Shown here piece by piece: positions 36,041 through 45,934 of a stretch of DNA of 64,000 nucleotides. The translations under genes and the position numbers were made by a program. Position 1 is the stretch's first letter. The number at the start of each line of letters is the position of its first letter. The notes under the pieces are model-generated. The model was given only the letters and a program-made list of their open reading frames with translations. It was not told where the DNA came from and did no database searches. The DNA is from Promicromonospora iranensis (GTDB lineage: Bacteria; Actinomycetota; Actinomycetes; Actinomycetales; Cellulomonadaceae): positions 236,248-300,247 of the forward strand of contig NZ_JAJQQP010000010.1 in NCBI RefSeq assembly GCF_028994805.1, written 5' to 3'.

Positions 36041-36868
36041 TCACAGCTCGTAGACGGTCCCCGGTTCCGCGACGTCCACCGGGCCCGAGTACACGCCGCG
36101 CGCCTCGGTCAAGGAGTCAGCGGGGTCGTTCCAGACGGGCAGGTGCGTGAGCAGCAGACGGCGGGCACCGGCGTCGGTCGCCACCTGACCCGCGCGGCGG
36201 CCGGTGAGGTGGATACCCGGCTCGACGCCGTCGTCGCGGCCCTCGAGGAACGCGGCCTCGCTGAGCAGCAGGTCGGCGTCGCGCGCCAGCTCGACGACCG
36301 AGGGGCACGCGTCGGTGTCCCCCGTGTACGCCAGCGTCGTCGTACCGCCGGACGCCGAGGGGCCGGTCAGGCGCACGCCGTAGGTCTCGACCGGGTGGAA
36401 CACCCGGTGCGGCTCGATGGTCAGCGGCCCGACCTGGACCGACGGGAGCTCCGCCCACGACCGGAAGTCGAAGTCGTTCTCCATGGACTCGCCCTCGCTC
36501 AGCCCGTAGGACAGCGCGACGTGCCGCGCCGTCGTCGACGGGCCGAACACGGGCAGGGGCGCGTCCCGGCGACCGGTACGCAGCGAGCCGTGCTCGGGGT
36601 GGTACCGCAGGTACACGTACAGGCCCGAGAGGTCCGCGCAGTGGTCGGGATGCAGGTGTGAGATCGACACGGCGTCGAGCTCCATCGGGTCCATGAAGCG
36701 CTGCAGGGCACCGAACGCACCGTTGCCCAGGTCGAGCAGCACGTTCCAGTCGCGCGCCTCGTGGCCCGCCGCGGCCGCTTCCGCGGCCGGTACGCGGACC
36801 AGGTACGACGACGCGGGCGTCGCCGGCCCCGGGAACGAACCGGAGACCCCGATCGGGATCAGGCGCAT
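36041..36868 (-). CDS. MBL-fold metallohydrolase
   Basis: A 275-residue metallo-beta-lactamase-fold hydrolase with the metal motif SISHLHPDHCADL, DTDACPSVVELARDADLLLSEAAF and HLTGRRAGQVATDAGARRLLLTHL. It resembles the RNase Z-like MBL proteins that lie between murI and rph in many actinobacteria; enzymatic role is not established. The ATG overlaps the murI stop by one base (TGATG). Confidence 0.88.
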   Translation of the reverse strand: MRLIPIGVSGSFPGPATPASSYLVRVPAAEAAAAGHEARDWNVLLDLGNGAFGALQRFMDPMELDAVSISHLHPDHCADLSGLYVYLRYHPEHGSLRTGRRDAPLPVFGPSTTARHVALSYGLSEGESMENDFDFRSWAELPSVQVGPLTIEPHRVFHPVETYGVRLTGPSASGGTTTLAYTGDTDACPSVVELARDADLLLSEAAFLEGRDDGVEPGIHLTGRRAGQVATDAGARRLLLTHLPVWNDPADSLTEARGVYSGPVDVAEPGTVYEL

Positions 36869-37671
36869 CAGACGGCCTCCACGAGGGAGACCTCAGGGCC
36901 GAGGAACCGGCTGGCGAGCTGCCCGAAGGGCGCCGGGTCGCCGGTGGTCAGGAACCGGTGCACGGGAGCGCCCGCGTCGGGCGCGCGCTCCAGGCCGTGC
37001 GCGACGAGGGTGCGGTACACGTCCTTCGCGGTCTCGTCGGCACTGGACACCAGCGTGACCTCCTCACCCATCACGTAGGAGATGGCTCCCGCCAGCAGCG
37101 GGTAGTGCGTGCAGCCCAGCACGAGCGTGTCGACGCCGGCGGCCTTGACCGGGTCGAGGTACTGGTGCGCGAACTTCTGCACCTCGGGGCCCGACGTCCG
37201 GCCCTCCTCGACAAAGCGTACGAACTCGGGGCAGGCCTGGCTCGTGATGGCCAGGCCCGGGGTGACGTGGAAGGCGTCGTCGTACGCCCGCGACTGCACG
37301 GTGGTCCGCGTGCCGATGACGCCGATCCGGCCCGACCGCGTGGCCGTCACCGCGGCGCGGGCCGCCGGCAGGATCACCTCGACCACGGGGATGCCGTGCC
37401 GCTGCGTGTACCGCTCGCGGGCGTCGCGCATCATCGCCGACGACGCCGTGTTGCACGCGATGACCAGCATCTTCACGCCGGCGGCCACGAGCCGGTCCAT
37501 GGCGTCGAGCGCCATGGCGCGCACGGCGGCGATCGGCTTGGGGCCGTACGGGCTGTTCGCGGTGTCGCCGAGGTACCGGACCTGCTCGTTGGGGAGCTGG
37601 TCCAGGATGGCCCGCGCGACCGTGAGGCCGCCGAGGCCGGAGTCGAAGATCCCGATGGGCGCGTCGTTCAC
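36868..37671 (-). CDS. murI: Glutamate racemase
   Basis: A 267-residue MurI that supplies D-glutamate for peptidoglycan. It has [28 protein letters not shown], the first catalytic cysteine in [12 protein letters not shown] and the second in [13 protein letters not shown] 37671 is leaderless: TAGGCT ends 7 nt upstream. It heads the transcription unit murI-MBL-rph-rdgB. Confidence 0.96.
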   Translation of the reverse strand: MNDAPIGIFDSGLGGLTVARAILDQLPNEQVRYLGDTANSPYGPKPIAAVRAMALDAMDRLVAAGVKMLVIACNTASSAMMRDARERYTQRHGIPVVEVILPAARAAVTATRSGRIGVIGTRTTVQSRAYDDAFHVTPGLAITSQACPEFVRFVEEGRTSGPEVQKFAHQYLDPVKAAGVDTLVLGCTHYPLLAGAISYVMGEEVTLVSSADETAKDVYRTLVAHGLERAPDAGAPVHRFLTTGDPAPFGQLASRFLGPEVSLVEAV

Positions 37672-37772
37672 GGGGTGAAGCCTAACGATCAGGGCCTCCC
37701 GTCACCGGTGCTCGTGAGCCGCGCCACGCGTGACGCGTGACACGTTACGGCAGGTCAGCGCGTCAGGCCTGA

Positions 37773-38543
37773 TCACTCGGACGCTGCGGGCGCGCCAGGC
37801 GGACGCCGCCCCCGCAGCTCGGTGAGCATCACGTCCATCAGGGTCTCCTGCGCGTAGCCCGCGGCGACGAACACCCCGGACCAGAAGCGCCGGGCCGCCC
37901 GACCGTCCGTCGCGACAGGGATCTCGCGACCGGCCTGGCGGTCCCACATGATCTCGTCGGTGAGCTGCACGACCTGCTCGTCGGACTTCAGGCCGAGCCG
38001 CTCGGCGATCACGAGGCGCACGTCCGTGAGCGCCCCCGCGAACTGCTCGGCGTCCTCGCGCGGCACCCGCACGGGCGGCGGAGCGCCGTGCCTGCCCAGC
38101 GGCGAGGGCGCGTCCTCACCCGTCGGCAGGTCGAGCAGCGCGGCGAACGCCTCGAGCCGGTCCACCTTCGCCTGCGCCACGTCGTTCTGCGTGAGCCGGC
38201 GGAACTCGTCGGCCACGTCCGGGTCGTCCTTGCTCGCGTCGGGCAGGAGCCGCTGCGCCGCGGGGTCCGTCGGGACGCGGCCCACCCCGGTCACGCCGGT
38301 GAGCCGCGCCAGGTCGGCGTCGGTCAGCTCGTCCGGGGCGAGCAGGCCGTTGGCCCATGCCTGACCCTTGCCCGGGCCGGGGTGCGTCGAGAGGCCTGGC
38401 ACGCCGTCGTCCGGGAAGAGGTCCAGCCCCGCCTCCTCGCGGAGCATGTCCGCGACGTCGCGCGCCACCCGGGCGAGGACGACCCGTTCCACCGGCTCGA
38501 ACCTGGCCTCGTAACCCCGCCGCATGGCGCGGAACGGCGTCAT
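37773..38543 (-). CDS. DUF2017 protein
   Basis: A 256-residue protein of the DUF2017 family, found next to clpS in actinobacteria, function unknown. It begins [36 protein letters not shown] and ends with a conserved helical part, [20 protein letters not shown] and [18 protein letters not shown]. The ATG overlaps the clpS stop as ATGA. Downstream, the 100-bp gap to murI lacks the sulfur-carrier genes common at this place. Confidence 0.85.
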   Translation of the reverse strand: MTPFRAMRRGYEARFEPVERVVLARVARDVADMLREEAGLDLFPDDGVPGLSTHPGPGKGQAWANGLLAPDELTDADLARLTGVTGVGRVPTDPAAQRLLPDASKDDPDVADEFRRLTQNDVAQAKVDRLEAFAALLDLPTGEDAPSPLGRHGAPPPVRVPREDAEQFAGALTDVRLVIAERLGLKSDEQVVQLTDEIMWDRQAGREIPVATDGRAARRFWSGVFVAAGYAQETLMDVMLTELRGRRPPGAPAASE

Positions 38544-38881
38544 GCGGCTCCCCGCGCGCCCGACTCCTGCAGCGTGGCCCACAGTCCGAACCCGTGCATC
38601 GCCTGCACGTCCACCTCCATCCGCTCGCGCCCGCCGCTGGACACGACGGCGCGACCGTTCTTGTGCACCTGGGTCATGAGCTGTTCTGCCTTGACGCGCG
38701 GATACCCGAAGTAGCTCTCGAAGACGTACGTCACGTACGACATCAGGTTCACCGGGTCGTTCCAGACGATCGTCACCCACGGGTCGGCGACCCCCGAGGC
38801 GAGGTCCGTCTCGGTGTCCTCCTCGACGGCCGTCCCGGCTGACCCCATGGGCGATAGCAGCGGCGGTGGGGAAGAAGTCAC
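38540..38881 (-). CDS. clpS: ATP-dependent Clp protease adaptor ClpS
   Basis: A 113-residue ClpS, the adaptor that delivers N-degron substrates to ClpAP/ClpCP. The core is [28 protein letters not shown], where NDP-x-N-x-M forms the N-degron pocket, then the [25 protein letters not shown] region. A disordered 30-residue N-terminus precedes it. GTG 38881 is chosen: TAGAGT ends 7 nt upstream (leaderless); ATG 38848 lacks any signal. Confidence 0.95.
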   Translation of the reverse strand: MTSSPPPLLSPMGSAGTAVEEDTETDLASGVADPWVTIVWNDPVNLMSYVTYVFESYFGYPRVKAEQLMTQVHKNGRAVVSSGGRERMEVDVQAMHGFGLWATLQESGARGAA

Positions 38882-38975
38882 AGGTCTCACTCTAGGCGGT
38901 TTCGTCCCTGGGCTGGACACCCTTGGCCGAGATTTTCGCGAAGTTGTCGCCGGGCTGTGACCTCCGGCGTCGTGC

Positions 38976-40424
38976 TCAGTCGAGGAGGTCGTCCAGGCGC
39001 AGGTCCACGGTCGGGATCGCGACGTCGCCGTCGGACAGCCGAAGCGCGCTGCGCGGCAGCTCGGCACGCACCATGCCGTGGTTGACCGCCGCGTTCGCCA
39101 CCCCGTACGGACCCACCCAGCGCGAGTCGACGGCGCCGTCCACGACCATCGGGGCGAGCAGCGGGCGCAGGTCGTCGCTCTGCGGCATCCACTCGGCCAC
39201 CGCCGTGTCCGGACCGGTCACCATGATCTCCTCGACCGCGTAGCCGTCGCGGCCGTAGCGCCGTGCGGCGGCCTTGCGCCCGCCCACCGACGCCTTGTTC
39301 GCGGAGGCCTTCGCGACCGGCTGGAGCACGCCCGACGAGTCGGCGCGTGCCACCAGCTTGTAGACCATGCCGCACGTCGGTGCACCGGAACCGGTCACCA
39401 CGGACGTCCCGACGCCGTACACGTCCACCGGCGCCGCGGCCAGGGAGGCGATCGCGTACTCGTCGAGGTCGGACGTGACCACGATCTTCGTGTCGCGCGC
39501 ACCGAGCTCGTCGAGCTGCCGACGCACCTCCTGAGCCAGGCCGCCGAGATCGCCGGAGTCGAGCCGCACCGCGCCCAGCCCGGTGCCTGCCACCTCGACG
39601 GCGGTCGCCACGCCCTGCTTCACGTCGTACGTGTCGACCAGGAGGGTGGTGTCGGGGCCCAGCGAGGCGACCTGCGAGGCGAACGCGTCCCGCTCGGTGT
39701 CGTGCAGCAGCATGAAGGAGTGCGCGGCGGTGCCGATGGTGTCCAGCCCGTACCGCATCCCGGCCTCGAGGTTGGACGTGCCCGCGAAACCCCCGATGAC
39801 GGCGGCACGGGCCGCCGCGACGGCGGCCTGCTCGCTGGCCCGCCGCGAGCCCATCTCCAGCACGGGGCGCCCGCCGGCTGCGCTCGTCATGCGCGACGCC
39901 GCCGAGGCCACCGCCGAGTCGTAGTTCAGGATCGACAGGATCAGGGTCTCCAGCAGCACGGCCTCCGCGAAGGTGCCCTCGACCTGCAGCACGGGCGAGC
40001 CGGGGAAGAACACCTCACCCTCGACGTACCCCTGGATGGTCCCGGAGAACCGGTAGTTCGCGAGGTAGTCCAGGGTCCGGCGGTCGACGATGCCGTTCTG
40101 CTCGAGGTAGGCCAGCTCTGCGTCCTCGAACACGAAGTGTGGCAGCGCTTCCAGGACGCGACCGGTCCCCGCCAGGACGCCGTACCGGCGGCCTGCGGGC
40201 AGGCGTCGCGTAAACACCTCGAACACGCAGTGCCGGTGCGCCGTGCCGTCCGCGAGCGCCGCCTGGAGCATGGTCAGCTCGTAGCGGTCGGTCAGGAGCG
40301 CTACCGACGGGCGTACCGACGGCAGGGGTGCTGCGGGAAGCGGCCGAGGCTCTTCGACACCGTTGTCGAACGCAGGCCACGAGTCTGTGAGCGAGGCGCC
40401 GATGCCCCGAAGCTCGTCGGTCAT
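38976..40424 (-). CDS. pncB: Nicotinate phosphoribosyltransferase
   Basis: A 482-residue enzyme that makes nicotinate mononucleotide from nicotinate and PRPP in NAD salvage. Motifs: [61 protein letters not shown] and [26 protein letters not shown] 40424 is leaderless: TACCGT lies 6 nt upstream. It stands alone upstream of clpS (94-bp gap) with order pncB-clpS-DUF2017 as in other actinobacteria. Confidence 0.95.
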   Translation of the reverse strand: MTDELRGIGASLTDSWPAFDNGVEEPRPLPAAPLPSVRPSVALLTDRYELTMLQAALADGTAHRHCVFEVFTRRLPAGRRYGVLAGTGRVLEALPHFVFEDAELAYLEQNGIVDRRTLDYLANYRFSGTIQGYVEGEVFFPGSPVLQVEGTFAEAVLLETLILSILNYDSAVASAASRMTSAAGGRPVLEMGSRRASEQAAVAAARAAVIGGFAGTSNLEAGMRYGLDTIGTAAHSFMLLHDTERDAFASQVASLGPDTTLLVDTYDVKQGVATAVEVAGTGLGAVRLDSGDLGGLAQEVRRQLDELGARDTKIVVTSDLDEYAIASLAAAPVDVYGVGTSVVTGSGAPTCGMVYKLVARADSSGVLQPVAKASANKASVGGRKAAARRYGRDGYAVEEIMVTGPDTAVAEWMPQSDDLRPLLAPMVVDGAVDSRWVGPYGVANAAVNHGMVRAELPRSALRLSDGDVAIPTVDLRLDDLLD

Positions 40425-40509
40425 GCACTCACGGTAGGCCAGTGAACCCACCTCGGCGGTGCGAACGGGGCCAAGGTGGCATCTTGTCTCAACATGCGGA
40501 TCCTCTGCT

Positions 40510-42318
40510 CTACTTCTGGCCGACGAACCAGCGTCGGACCTGGGCCACGCGTGCGGCGAGCTGGTCGGCGGTCGCGAGGGGCACCTCGGGCCCGCCGCAG
40601 GTACGGCGCAGCTCGTTGTGCACCATGCCGTGCGGCTGGCCGCTGCGCTTGGCCCAGGCCGAGACCAGCTTGGCCAGCTCCTTGCGCAGCTCGGCGGCGC
40701 GGCGGTGCTCCTGCTCCGACCGCTCGACCTCCACCTCGCGGGTGGTCGGCGCTCCCCCGCGCGCCTTGAGATGGTCCGCCTGCCGCTGGCGCAGCAGGGT
40801 CGCCACCTGGTCCGGCTCCAGCAGGCCGGGCAGGCCGAGGAAGTCCTGCTCCTCCACGGAGCCGAGGTCGGCACTGGTGCCGAACTCGCCGCCGTCGAAG
40901 AGGACGCGGTCGAACGACGCCTGGGCGTCCAGCGCCTCGAACGACCCCTGGGTCAGCTCGCTCGACGCCTTCTCCTCCCGGTTGGCCTCCGCGATCAGCG
41001 CGGCCTCCGGGTCGTACTCGATGCCCTGCTCCTCGGCCGTGCGCGGCCGGTCGAGCGCATGGTCGCGCTCCTGCTCCATGGTGTTCGCCAGGTTCAGCAG
41101 CGGCGCGACGCTCGGCAGGAAGATCGACGCCGTCTCGCCGCGCTTGCGGGCGCGCACGAACCGGCCGATCGCCTGTGCGAAGTACAGCGGCGTCGAGGCG
41201 CTCGTGGCGTACACGCCGACGGCGAGGCGCGGTACGTCGACGCCCTCCGACACCATCCGCACGGCCACCATCCAGCGGTCCTCGCTCTGCGCGAACTCCT
41301 CGATGCGGCCGGACGCGCCCTCGTCGTCGGACAGGACGACGGTGGGGCGCTTGCCGGTGATCTCGTGCAGGTGCTTGGCGTAGGCGCGGGCGTTGTCCTG
41401 GTCGGTGGCGATGACCAGACCGCCGGCGTCGGGCACCGTGCGGCGCACCTCGGTGAGTCGCTTTTCTGCGGCCGAGAGCACCGACGGGATCCACTGCCCC
41501 TCCGGGTCGAGCGCCGTGCGCCACGCCTGGCCGGTCATGTCCTTGGTCATGGCCTCGCCGAGGCGGGCACTGACCTCGTCACCCATCTTGGTCCGCCAGC
41601 GCATGTCGCCGGCGTAGGACATGAACAGCACGGGGCGGACCACGTGGTCGCGCAGCGCCTCGCCGTAGCCGTAGGTGTAGTCGGCCTTCGACCGGCGGAT
41701 GCCCTCGGCGTCGCGCTCGTACTCCACGAACGGGATGGCGGACGTGTCGCTGCGGAACGGGGTGCCGGTGAGGGCCAGCCGGCGGTCCGCCACCTCGAAG
41801 GCCTCGCGGACGGCGTCACCCCAGCTCAGGGCGTCACCGCCGTGGTGCACCTCGTCCAGGATCACGAGCGTGGGCGCCGCCTCCGTACGGGCGCGGTGCA
41901 ACGCCGGCTTGGCCGCTACCTGTGCGTAGGTCAGCGCGACGCCGTCGTAGTGCGCGCCGTGCCGGCCCTGCGAGTTCTTGAAGTGCGGGTCGATGCGGAC
42001 GCCGACGCGCGCGGCGGCGTCGGCCCACTGGGTCTTGAGGTGCTCGGTGGGTGCCACGACCGTGACCCGCCGGACCACACCCTGCTCGAGGAGCTCGGTG
42101 GCGATACGGAGCGCGAACGTCGTCTTGCCCGCGCCCGGGGTGGCGACGGCCAGGAAGTCCCGCGGGTTCTTCTCGCGGTAGAGCTCCAGGGCCTCCGCCT
42201 GCCAGGCGCGCAGACTCGACGCCGTGCCCCAGGGGGCGCGACGCGGAAAGGCAGGGCTGAGCGACGATGCGGCCGCAGACGACGGTGTGTGGGGCAGCTG
42301 CTGCGGCTGGCTCGTCAC
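40510..42318 (-). CDS. DEAD/DEAH-box helicase (XPB/SSL2-like)
   Basis: A 602-residue superfamily 2 helicase. Motif I is ATPGAGKTTFALRIA, motif II ILDEVHHGGD, motif III LTGTPFRSD, and motifs V/VI VSEGVDVPRLAVGV and QAIGRFVRARKRGE. The C-terminal 200 residues are helical and charged with no recognised fold. It overlaps DUF3039 as ATGA. Its cellular role is unknown; restriction-like or repair roles are possible but no partner suggests one. Confidence 0.9.
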   Translation of the reverse strand: MTSQPQQLPHTPSSAAASSLSPAFPRRAPWGTASSLRAWQAEALELYREKNPRDFLAVATPGAGKTTFALRIATELLEQGVVRRVTVVAPTEHLKTQWADAAARVGVRIDPHFKNSQGRHGAHYDGVALTYAQVAAKPALHRARTEAAPTLVILDEVHHGGDALSWGDAVREAFEVADRRLALTGTPFRSDTSAIPFVEYERDAEGIRRSKADYTYGYGEALRDHVVRPVLFMSYAGDMRWRTKMGDEVSARLGEAMTKDMTGQAWRTALDPEGQWIPSVLSAAEKRLTEVRRTVPDAGGLVIATDQDNARAYAKHLHEITGKRPTVVLSDDEGASGRIEEFAQSEDRWMVAVRMVSEGVDVPRLAVGVYATSASTPLYFAQAIGRFVRARKRGETASIFLPSVAPLLNLANTMEQERDHALDRPRTAEEQGIEYDPEAALIAEANREEKASSELTQGSFEALDAQASFDRVLFDGGEFGTSADLGSVEEQDFLGLPGLLEPDQVATLLRQRQADHLKARGGAPTTREVEVERSEQEHRRAAELRKELAKLVSAWAKRSGQPHGMVHNELRRTCGGPEVPLATADQLAARVAQVRRWFVGQK

Positions 42319-42617
42319 TTCGAGGAGTCGCCCTCGCCGCCGTCCTGCGGGTCACGAAGACCCTCGTAGATCTCCTTGCACCGGGGACAGACCGGGAACT
42401 TGCCCGGGTCCCGGCCCGGGACCCACACCTTGCCGCAGAGCGCGATCACGGGCTTGCCGCTCATGGCGGACTGCATGATCTTCTCCTTGCGCACATAGTG
42501 CGCAAAGCGCTCGTGGTCGCCGGGCTGGGTCTCCTCCCGGGTCTCCTCGCGCTCGAGGACGCTCGTACCGCCCTGCGTACTGGGCTCGTCCTGCGGGTTC
42601 GAGAGTGGTTCGGTCAT
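42315..42617 (-). CDS. DUF3039 protein
   Basis: A 100-residue protein of the DUF3039 family, with a putative zinc ribbon ALCGKVWVPGRDPGKFPVCPRCKEIY (CGK...CPRC). The N-terminus is acidic and disordered. ATG 42617 is leaderless, TAGACT ending 7 nt upstream. It is coupled to the helicase and may assist it; no function is known. Confidence 0.88.
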   Translation of the reverse strand: MTEPLSNPQDEPSTQGGTSVLEREETREETQPGDHERFAHYVRKEKIMQSAMSGKPVIALCGKVWVPGRDPGKFPVCPRCKEIYEGLRDPQDGGEGDSSK

Positions 42618-42753
42618 GCCGAGAAGTCTACGCGGGACCACCGACAGCCACTCCAGCGGGACACGCCCCGAGGCAGGTCCGGCGGCACCGGGACGGGACC
42701 GGGCCGCGGAAAGGCTTGCGGTGGTGTCGGTGACCACGGCTATAACTGTCTGC

Positions 42754-44142
42754 ATGTCACACCCCCGCCCCGAGAGGAGCCTCACTCTGCCCGACGACGG
42801 CGCCGCCTCCGACCTCGCCGACACCCTGGCCACCACGCTGACCGCCGACCTGCCCGAACCCGTCTGGCCCGACTTCGGCGACAACGACGAGGCCGCGCGC
42901 CGCGCGGTGGTCGCCGTCGCCGCCATGCTCGGCCGCACGATTCCCGAACGCCCCAAGGACCCGCGCTCGTCGAGCGAGTGGCTCGCCCGCACGTGGGACG
43001 TCGACGAGAGCGTGCTGGTCAACGTCTCGCGCGACATGTCGCGCACCCTGCAGCGGCTGCACGCGTACGCGCTCCAGCGTTGGATCGAGCGCCACCCGGA
43101 CGACGTCGCCGTGTTCGGCCCGGGCGGAGCGCCCCAGCGGGCGGCGCTCGACCTGGGCAACGGCACCTCGGTGAGCGTGCCCGCCGTGGCCACCGTCCTC
43201 TTCCCCGCCGGCTCCGCGTACGAGACGCCGGTGGCCGTCGAGGTCGCCTACCGGTACGGGACGCCGACGGTCACCGCCTTCACCCCGCCGGGCGGCCTCG
43301 CCCTCGCCGAGCAGGTCCTCGCCGACCTGACCCGCACGCTGGAGGACGAACACCCCTACCGCGGCGGCGTGCTGTCGGCACGGGCCTCGACCGGTGCCGT
43401 GGAGCTGACCCCGGTCCAGCACACCGTGCAGGTGCGCGGCGACGTGGTGCTCCCCGCCGACCTGTGGCACGAGGTCGACCTGTTCTGCTCCAGCGTCACC
43501 ACGCGCCGGGACGCGCTGCGCGCCCTCGGCCACACGACGTCGCGCGGGCTGCTGCTGGCGGGCAGGCCCGGCGTCGGCAAGACGAAGCTGACGCGGGTGA
43601 TCGCCACGGAGCTGGCCGGACCGCTCACGGTGGTGCTCGTCACCGCGGAGGTGCTGCGCACCTGGATGACCGAGCTGTACGAGGAGATCCGCGGCCTGGG
43701 GCCGTGCCTCGTCGTGCTCGAGGAGATCGACTCGGTCGCCTCCAAGGGCTCGCGCGGCGACACGTCGTTCGCCGAGTTCCTCGACGCGCTCGACGGCACG
43801 CGCAGCTCGGACGACGTCCTCACCGTGGCCACGACGAACGACCCCGAGGCCCTGGACCCGGCGGTCAAGCGCCCCGGGCGCTTCGACACCATCATCGAGG
43901 TGCCGCCGCCGGACCTGGCGGGGCGCACCGAGATCCTGCGGCTCTTCCTGCCGCCGGAGGCCCCCGTCGACGTCGCCCTGGTGGCCTCGTACCTCGACGG
44001 CGCGACCGGCGCCGACCTGCGCGAGGTCGCCCGCCGCTCGATCCTGGAGCACGGCCCCGACGGGCTGACCACCGACCGGGTCACCGACGTGGCGACGTCG
44101 GGCCGGTGGAAGCCGACTCCGGTGGCGGGCAACTACCTCTGA
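42754..44142 (+). CDS. AAA+ ATPase of unknown function
   Basis: A 462-residue protein. The N-terminal 250 residues match no domain I know. The AAA+ module has Walker A GRPGVGKTK, Walker B CLVVLEEIDSVA, sensor 1 VATTNDPEALDPAV and the arginine finger region KRPGRFD. In Walker B the usual first Asp is Glu (LEEID). It stands alone, divergent from DUF3039 and convergent with nagB. ATG 42754 is preceded by TATAAC 7 nt upstream, probably leaderless. Confidence 0.82.
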   Translation: MSHPRPERSLTLPDDGAASDLADTLATTLTADLPEPVWPDFGDNDEAARRAVVAVAAMLGRTIPERPKDPRSSSEWLARTWDVDESVLVNVSRDMSRTLQRLHAYALQRWIERHPDDVAVFGPGGAPQRAALDLGNGTSVSVPAVATVLFPAGSAYETPVAVEVAYRYGTPTVTAFTPPGGLALAEQVLADLTRTLEDEHPYRGGVLSARASTGAVELTPVQHTVQVRGDVVLPADLWHEVDLFCSSVTTRRDALRALGHTTSRGLLLAGRPGVGKTKLTRVIATELAGPLTVVLVTAEVLRTWMTELYEEIRGLGPCLVVLEEIDSVASKGSRGDTSFAEFLDALDGTRSSDDVLTVATTNDPEALDPAVKRPGRFDTIIEVPPPDLAGRTEILRLFLPPEAPVDVALVASYLDGATGADLREVARRSILEHGPDGLTTDRVTDVATSGRWKPTPVAGNYL

Positions 44143-44145
44143 CGG

Positions 44146-44925
44146 TCAGAGCCCTTGCCAGCCGGGCTTGTCGGCGTACGTCTGCCGGTAGTAGTCGGCG
44201 AGCTGCAGGCGGGACGCCGCCGCGTCGTCGACCAGCACGGTGGCGTGCGGGTGCAGCTGCATGATGGTCGCAGGCCACATCGCCGAGATCGGGCCTTCCA
44301 CCAGCTGGTGCACCGCCTCCGCCTTGGCGCGCCCGGAGGCCAGCAGCACGAGGTGGCGTGCCGACATGATCGTCGCCAGGCCCTGGGTGAGGCAGTGCCG
44401 GGGCACGTCGTCGACGGACCCGCCGAAGAACCGCGCGTTGTCCTCGCGGGTCTGCCTCGTCAGGGTCTTGATCCGGGTGCGCGAGGCGAGCGACGAGCCC
44501 GGCTCGTTGAACGCGATGTGCCCGTCCGTGCCGATGCCGAGGATCTGCAGGTCGACACCACCGGCGTCCGCGATGCTCGCCTCGTACGCGGCGCAGGCGG
44601 CCGGAAGGTCCTCCGCCAGGCCGTCCGGCCCCTGCACCGCACCGGGTGCGAGGTCGACGCGGGAGGCGAACTCCTTCTCGATCACGTTGCGGTACCGCTC
44701 CGGGTGGTCGGCGGGCAGGCCCACGTACTCGTCGAGCATGAACGCCCGGGCCCGCACGAACGAGAGCCCTTCCTTGTGCCGGCGTGCCAGCTCGTCGTAC
44801 ACCGCGAGGGGTGACGACCCGGTGGCGAGCCCCAGCACCGCCTCGGGCTCGGACCGCAGCAGGCCCTCGACGGCGTCCGCCGCCAGCCGGGCGAGCTCGA
44901 CCGGGGGCGCGATCACGACCTCCAT
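44146..44925 (-). CDS. nagB: Glucosamine-6-phosphate deaminase
   Basis: A 259-residue NagB, which turns glucosamine-6-phosphate into fructose-6-phosphate and ammonia. Motifs: LGLATGSSPLAVYDELARRH, FMLDEYVGLPADHPERY and ILGIGTDGHIAFNEPGSSL with the catalytic Asp and His. The ATG overlaps the upstream stop (TGATG), with GAAGGAGAA before it. As last gene of the cluster it is the entry step into glycolysis. Confidence 0.95.
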   Translation of the reverse strand: MEVVIAPPVELARLAADAVEGLLRSEPEAVLGLATGSSPLAVYDELARRHKEGLSFVRARAFMLDEYVGLPADHPERYRNVIEKEFASRVDLAPGAVQGPDGLAEDLPAACAAYEASIADAGGVDLQILGIGTDGHIAFNEPGSSLASRTRIKTLTRQTREDNARFFGGSVDDVPRHCLTQGLATIMSARHLVLLASGRAKAEAVHQLVEGPISAMWPATIMQLHPHATVLVDDAAASRLQLADYYRQTYADKPGWQGL

Positions 44926-45872
44926 CAGCTTCTCCTTCCCAGGACGGCGGCACCCACCGCCGCGACCGGAACGTGCGTCGCCGCGAGCTGGACCCGGTCC
45001 GCCAGCTTGAGCGACCCGAGGAACGACGAGACCTTGGCCTGCTCCCGCAGGGCGTCCTGCACCGCGTCCAGCAGCTCCGTACCCAGCTGCGCGACGCCGC
45101 CGCCGAGCACCACGTGGCGCACGTCGGTGGTCAGCACCAGCAACCGCACGGCGGATGCCGTCGCGGCAGCGAACCTGTCCTTGACCACTATCGCCTGCTC
45201 GTCGCCCGCTCGCGCCGCCTCGAACAGCTCCACCGGCGCCGGCTTGCCGTGCCGGGACGGCCACGCCGCCTCCAGCGCCTTCCCCGACGCGAACCGCTCC
45301 AGGCAGCCCCGCTGTCCGCAGGTGCACTCCGGCCCGAGCGGGTCCACGGGGATGTGGCCGATCTCGCCGGCCGCGCCGCTCACACCACGCCGCAGCTGCC
45401 CGTCGATCACCAGCCCGGACGCCAGGCCCGTGCCGAGCGCGAGGAAGGCGAGGTCCTCGTGCTCACGCGCCTCGCCGCCGGGGGCCGAGCGCTCCAGCAC
45501 GTGCGCCGCGCCGACGGCGGCCACGTTGAGGTCGTTCTCGACCACGACCGGAACGCCGCCCAGCTCGGCGGACAGCAGCTCGGCGAGCGGGAGCTCGTCG
45601 TCGTGCACGCCGAGGTTGACCGCGTGCTTCACCGTGCCGGACCGGTGGTCGACGATGCCGGGGATACCCAGCCCGACACCGGCCAGCGCCGCGAGCTCCA
45701 CCCCACCTGAGGCGACCACGTCCCGCACCGCCTGCGCCGCACCCGCGACGAGCCCGTCGGCGCCGTGCACGGTGGCCCGCCGCACCGTGCCGACCACCTC
45801 GCCCTCCGGGTCGAGGAGCGCGCCGAGGATCTTCGTCCCACCGATGTCGAGGCCGACCGTGTACTTTCCCAT
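44925..45872 (-). CDS. ROK-family sugar kinase (probable GlcNAc or glucosamine kinase)
   Basis: A 315-residue ROK kinase. The phosphate motif is GLDIGGTKILGALLD, the catalytic Asp is in VENDLNVAAVG, and the zinc site is ECTCGQRGCLERFASG. Location between the ABC permeases and nagB points to phosphorylation of GlcNAc or glucosamine. ATG 45872 is favoured by AAGGGAAAGG 5 nt upstream and by the usual ROK N-terminus MGKYTVGLDIGGTK. ATG 45935, overlapping the permease stop as TGATG, would add 21 low-complexity residues. Confidence 0.9.
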   Translation of the reverse strand: MGKYTVGLDIGGTKILGALLDPEGEVVGTVRRATVHGADGLVAGAAQAVRDVVASGGVELAALAGVGLGIPGIVDHRSGTVKHAVNLGVHDDELPLAELLSAELGGVPVVVENDLNVAAVGAAHVLERSAPGGEAREHEDLAFLALGTGLASGLVIDGQLRRGVSGAAGEIGHIPVDPLGPECTCGQRGCLERFASGKALEAAWPSRHGKPAPVELFEAARAGDEQAIVVKDRFAAATASAVRLLVLTTDVRHVVLGGGVAQLGTELLDAVQDALREQAKVSSFLGSLKLADRVQLAATHVPVAAVGAAVLGRRS

Positions 45873-45934
45873 CCCGACCTTTCCCTTGCTGGACTCGTCC
45901 TGGCTGGACGCGCCTGTACCGGACCTGCTGACCA

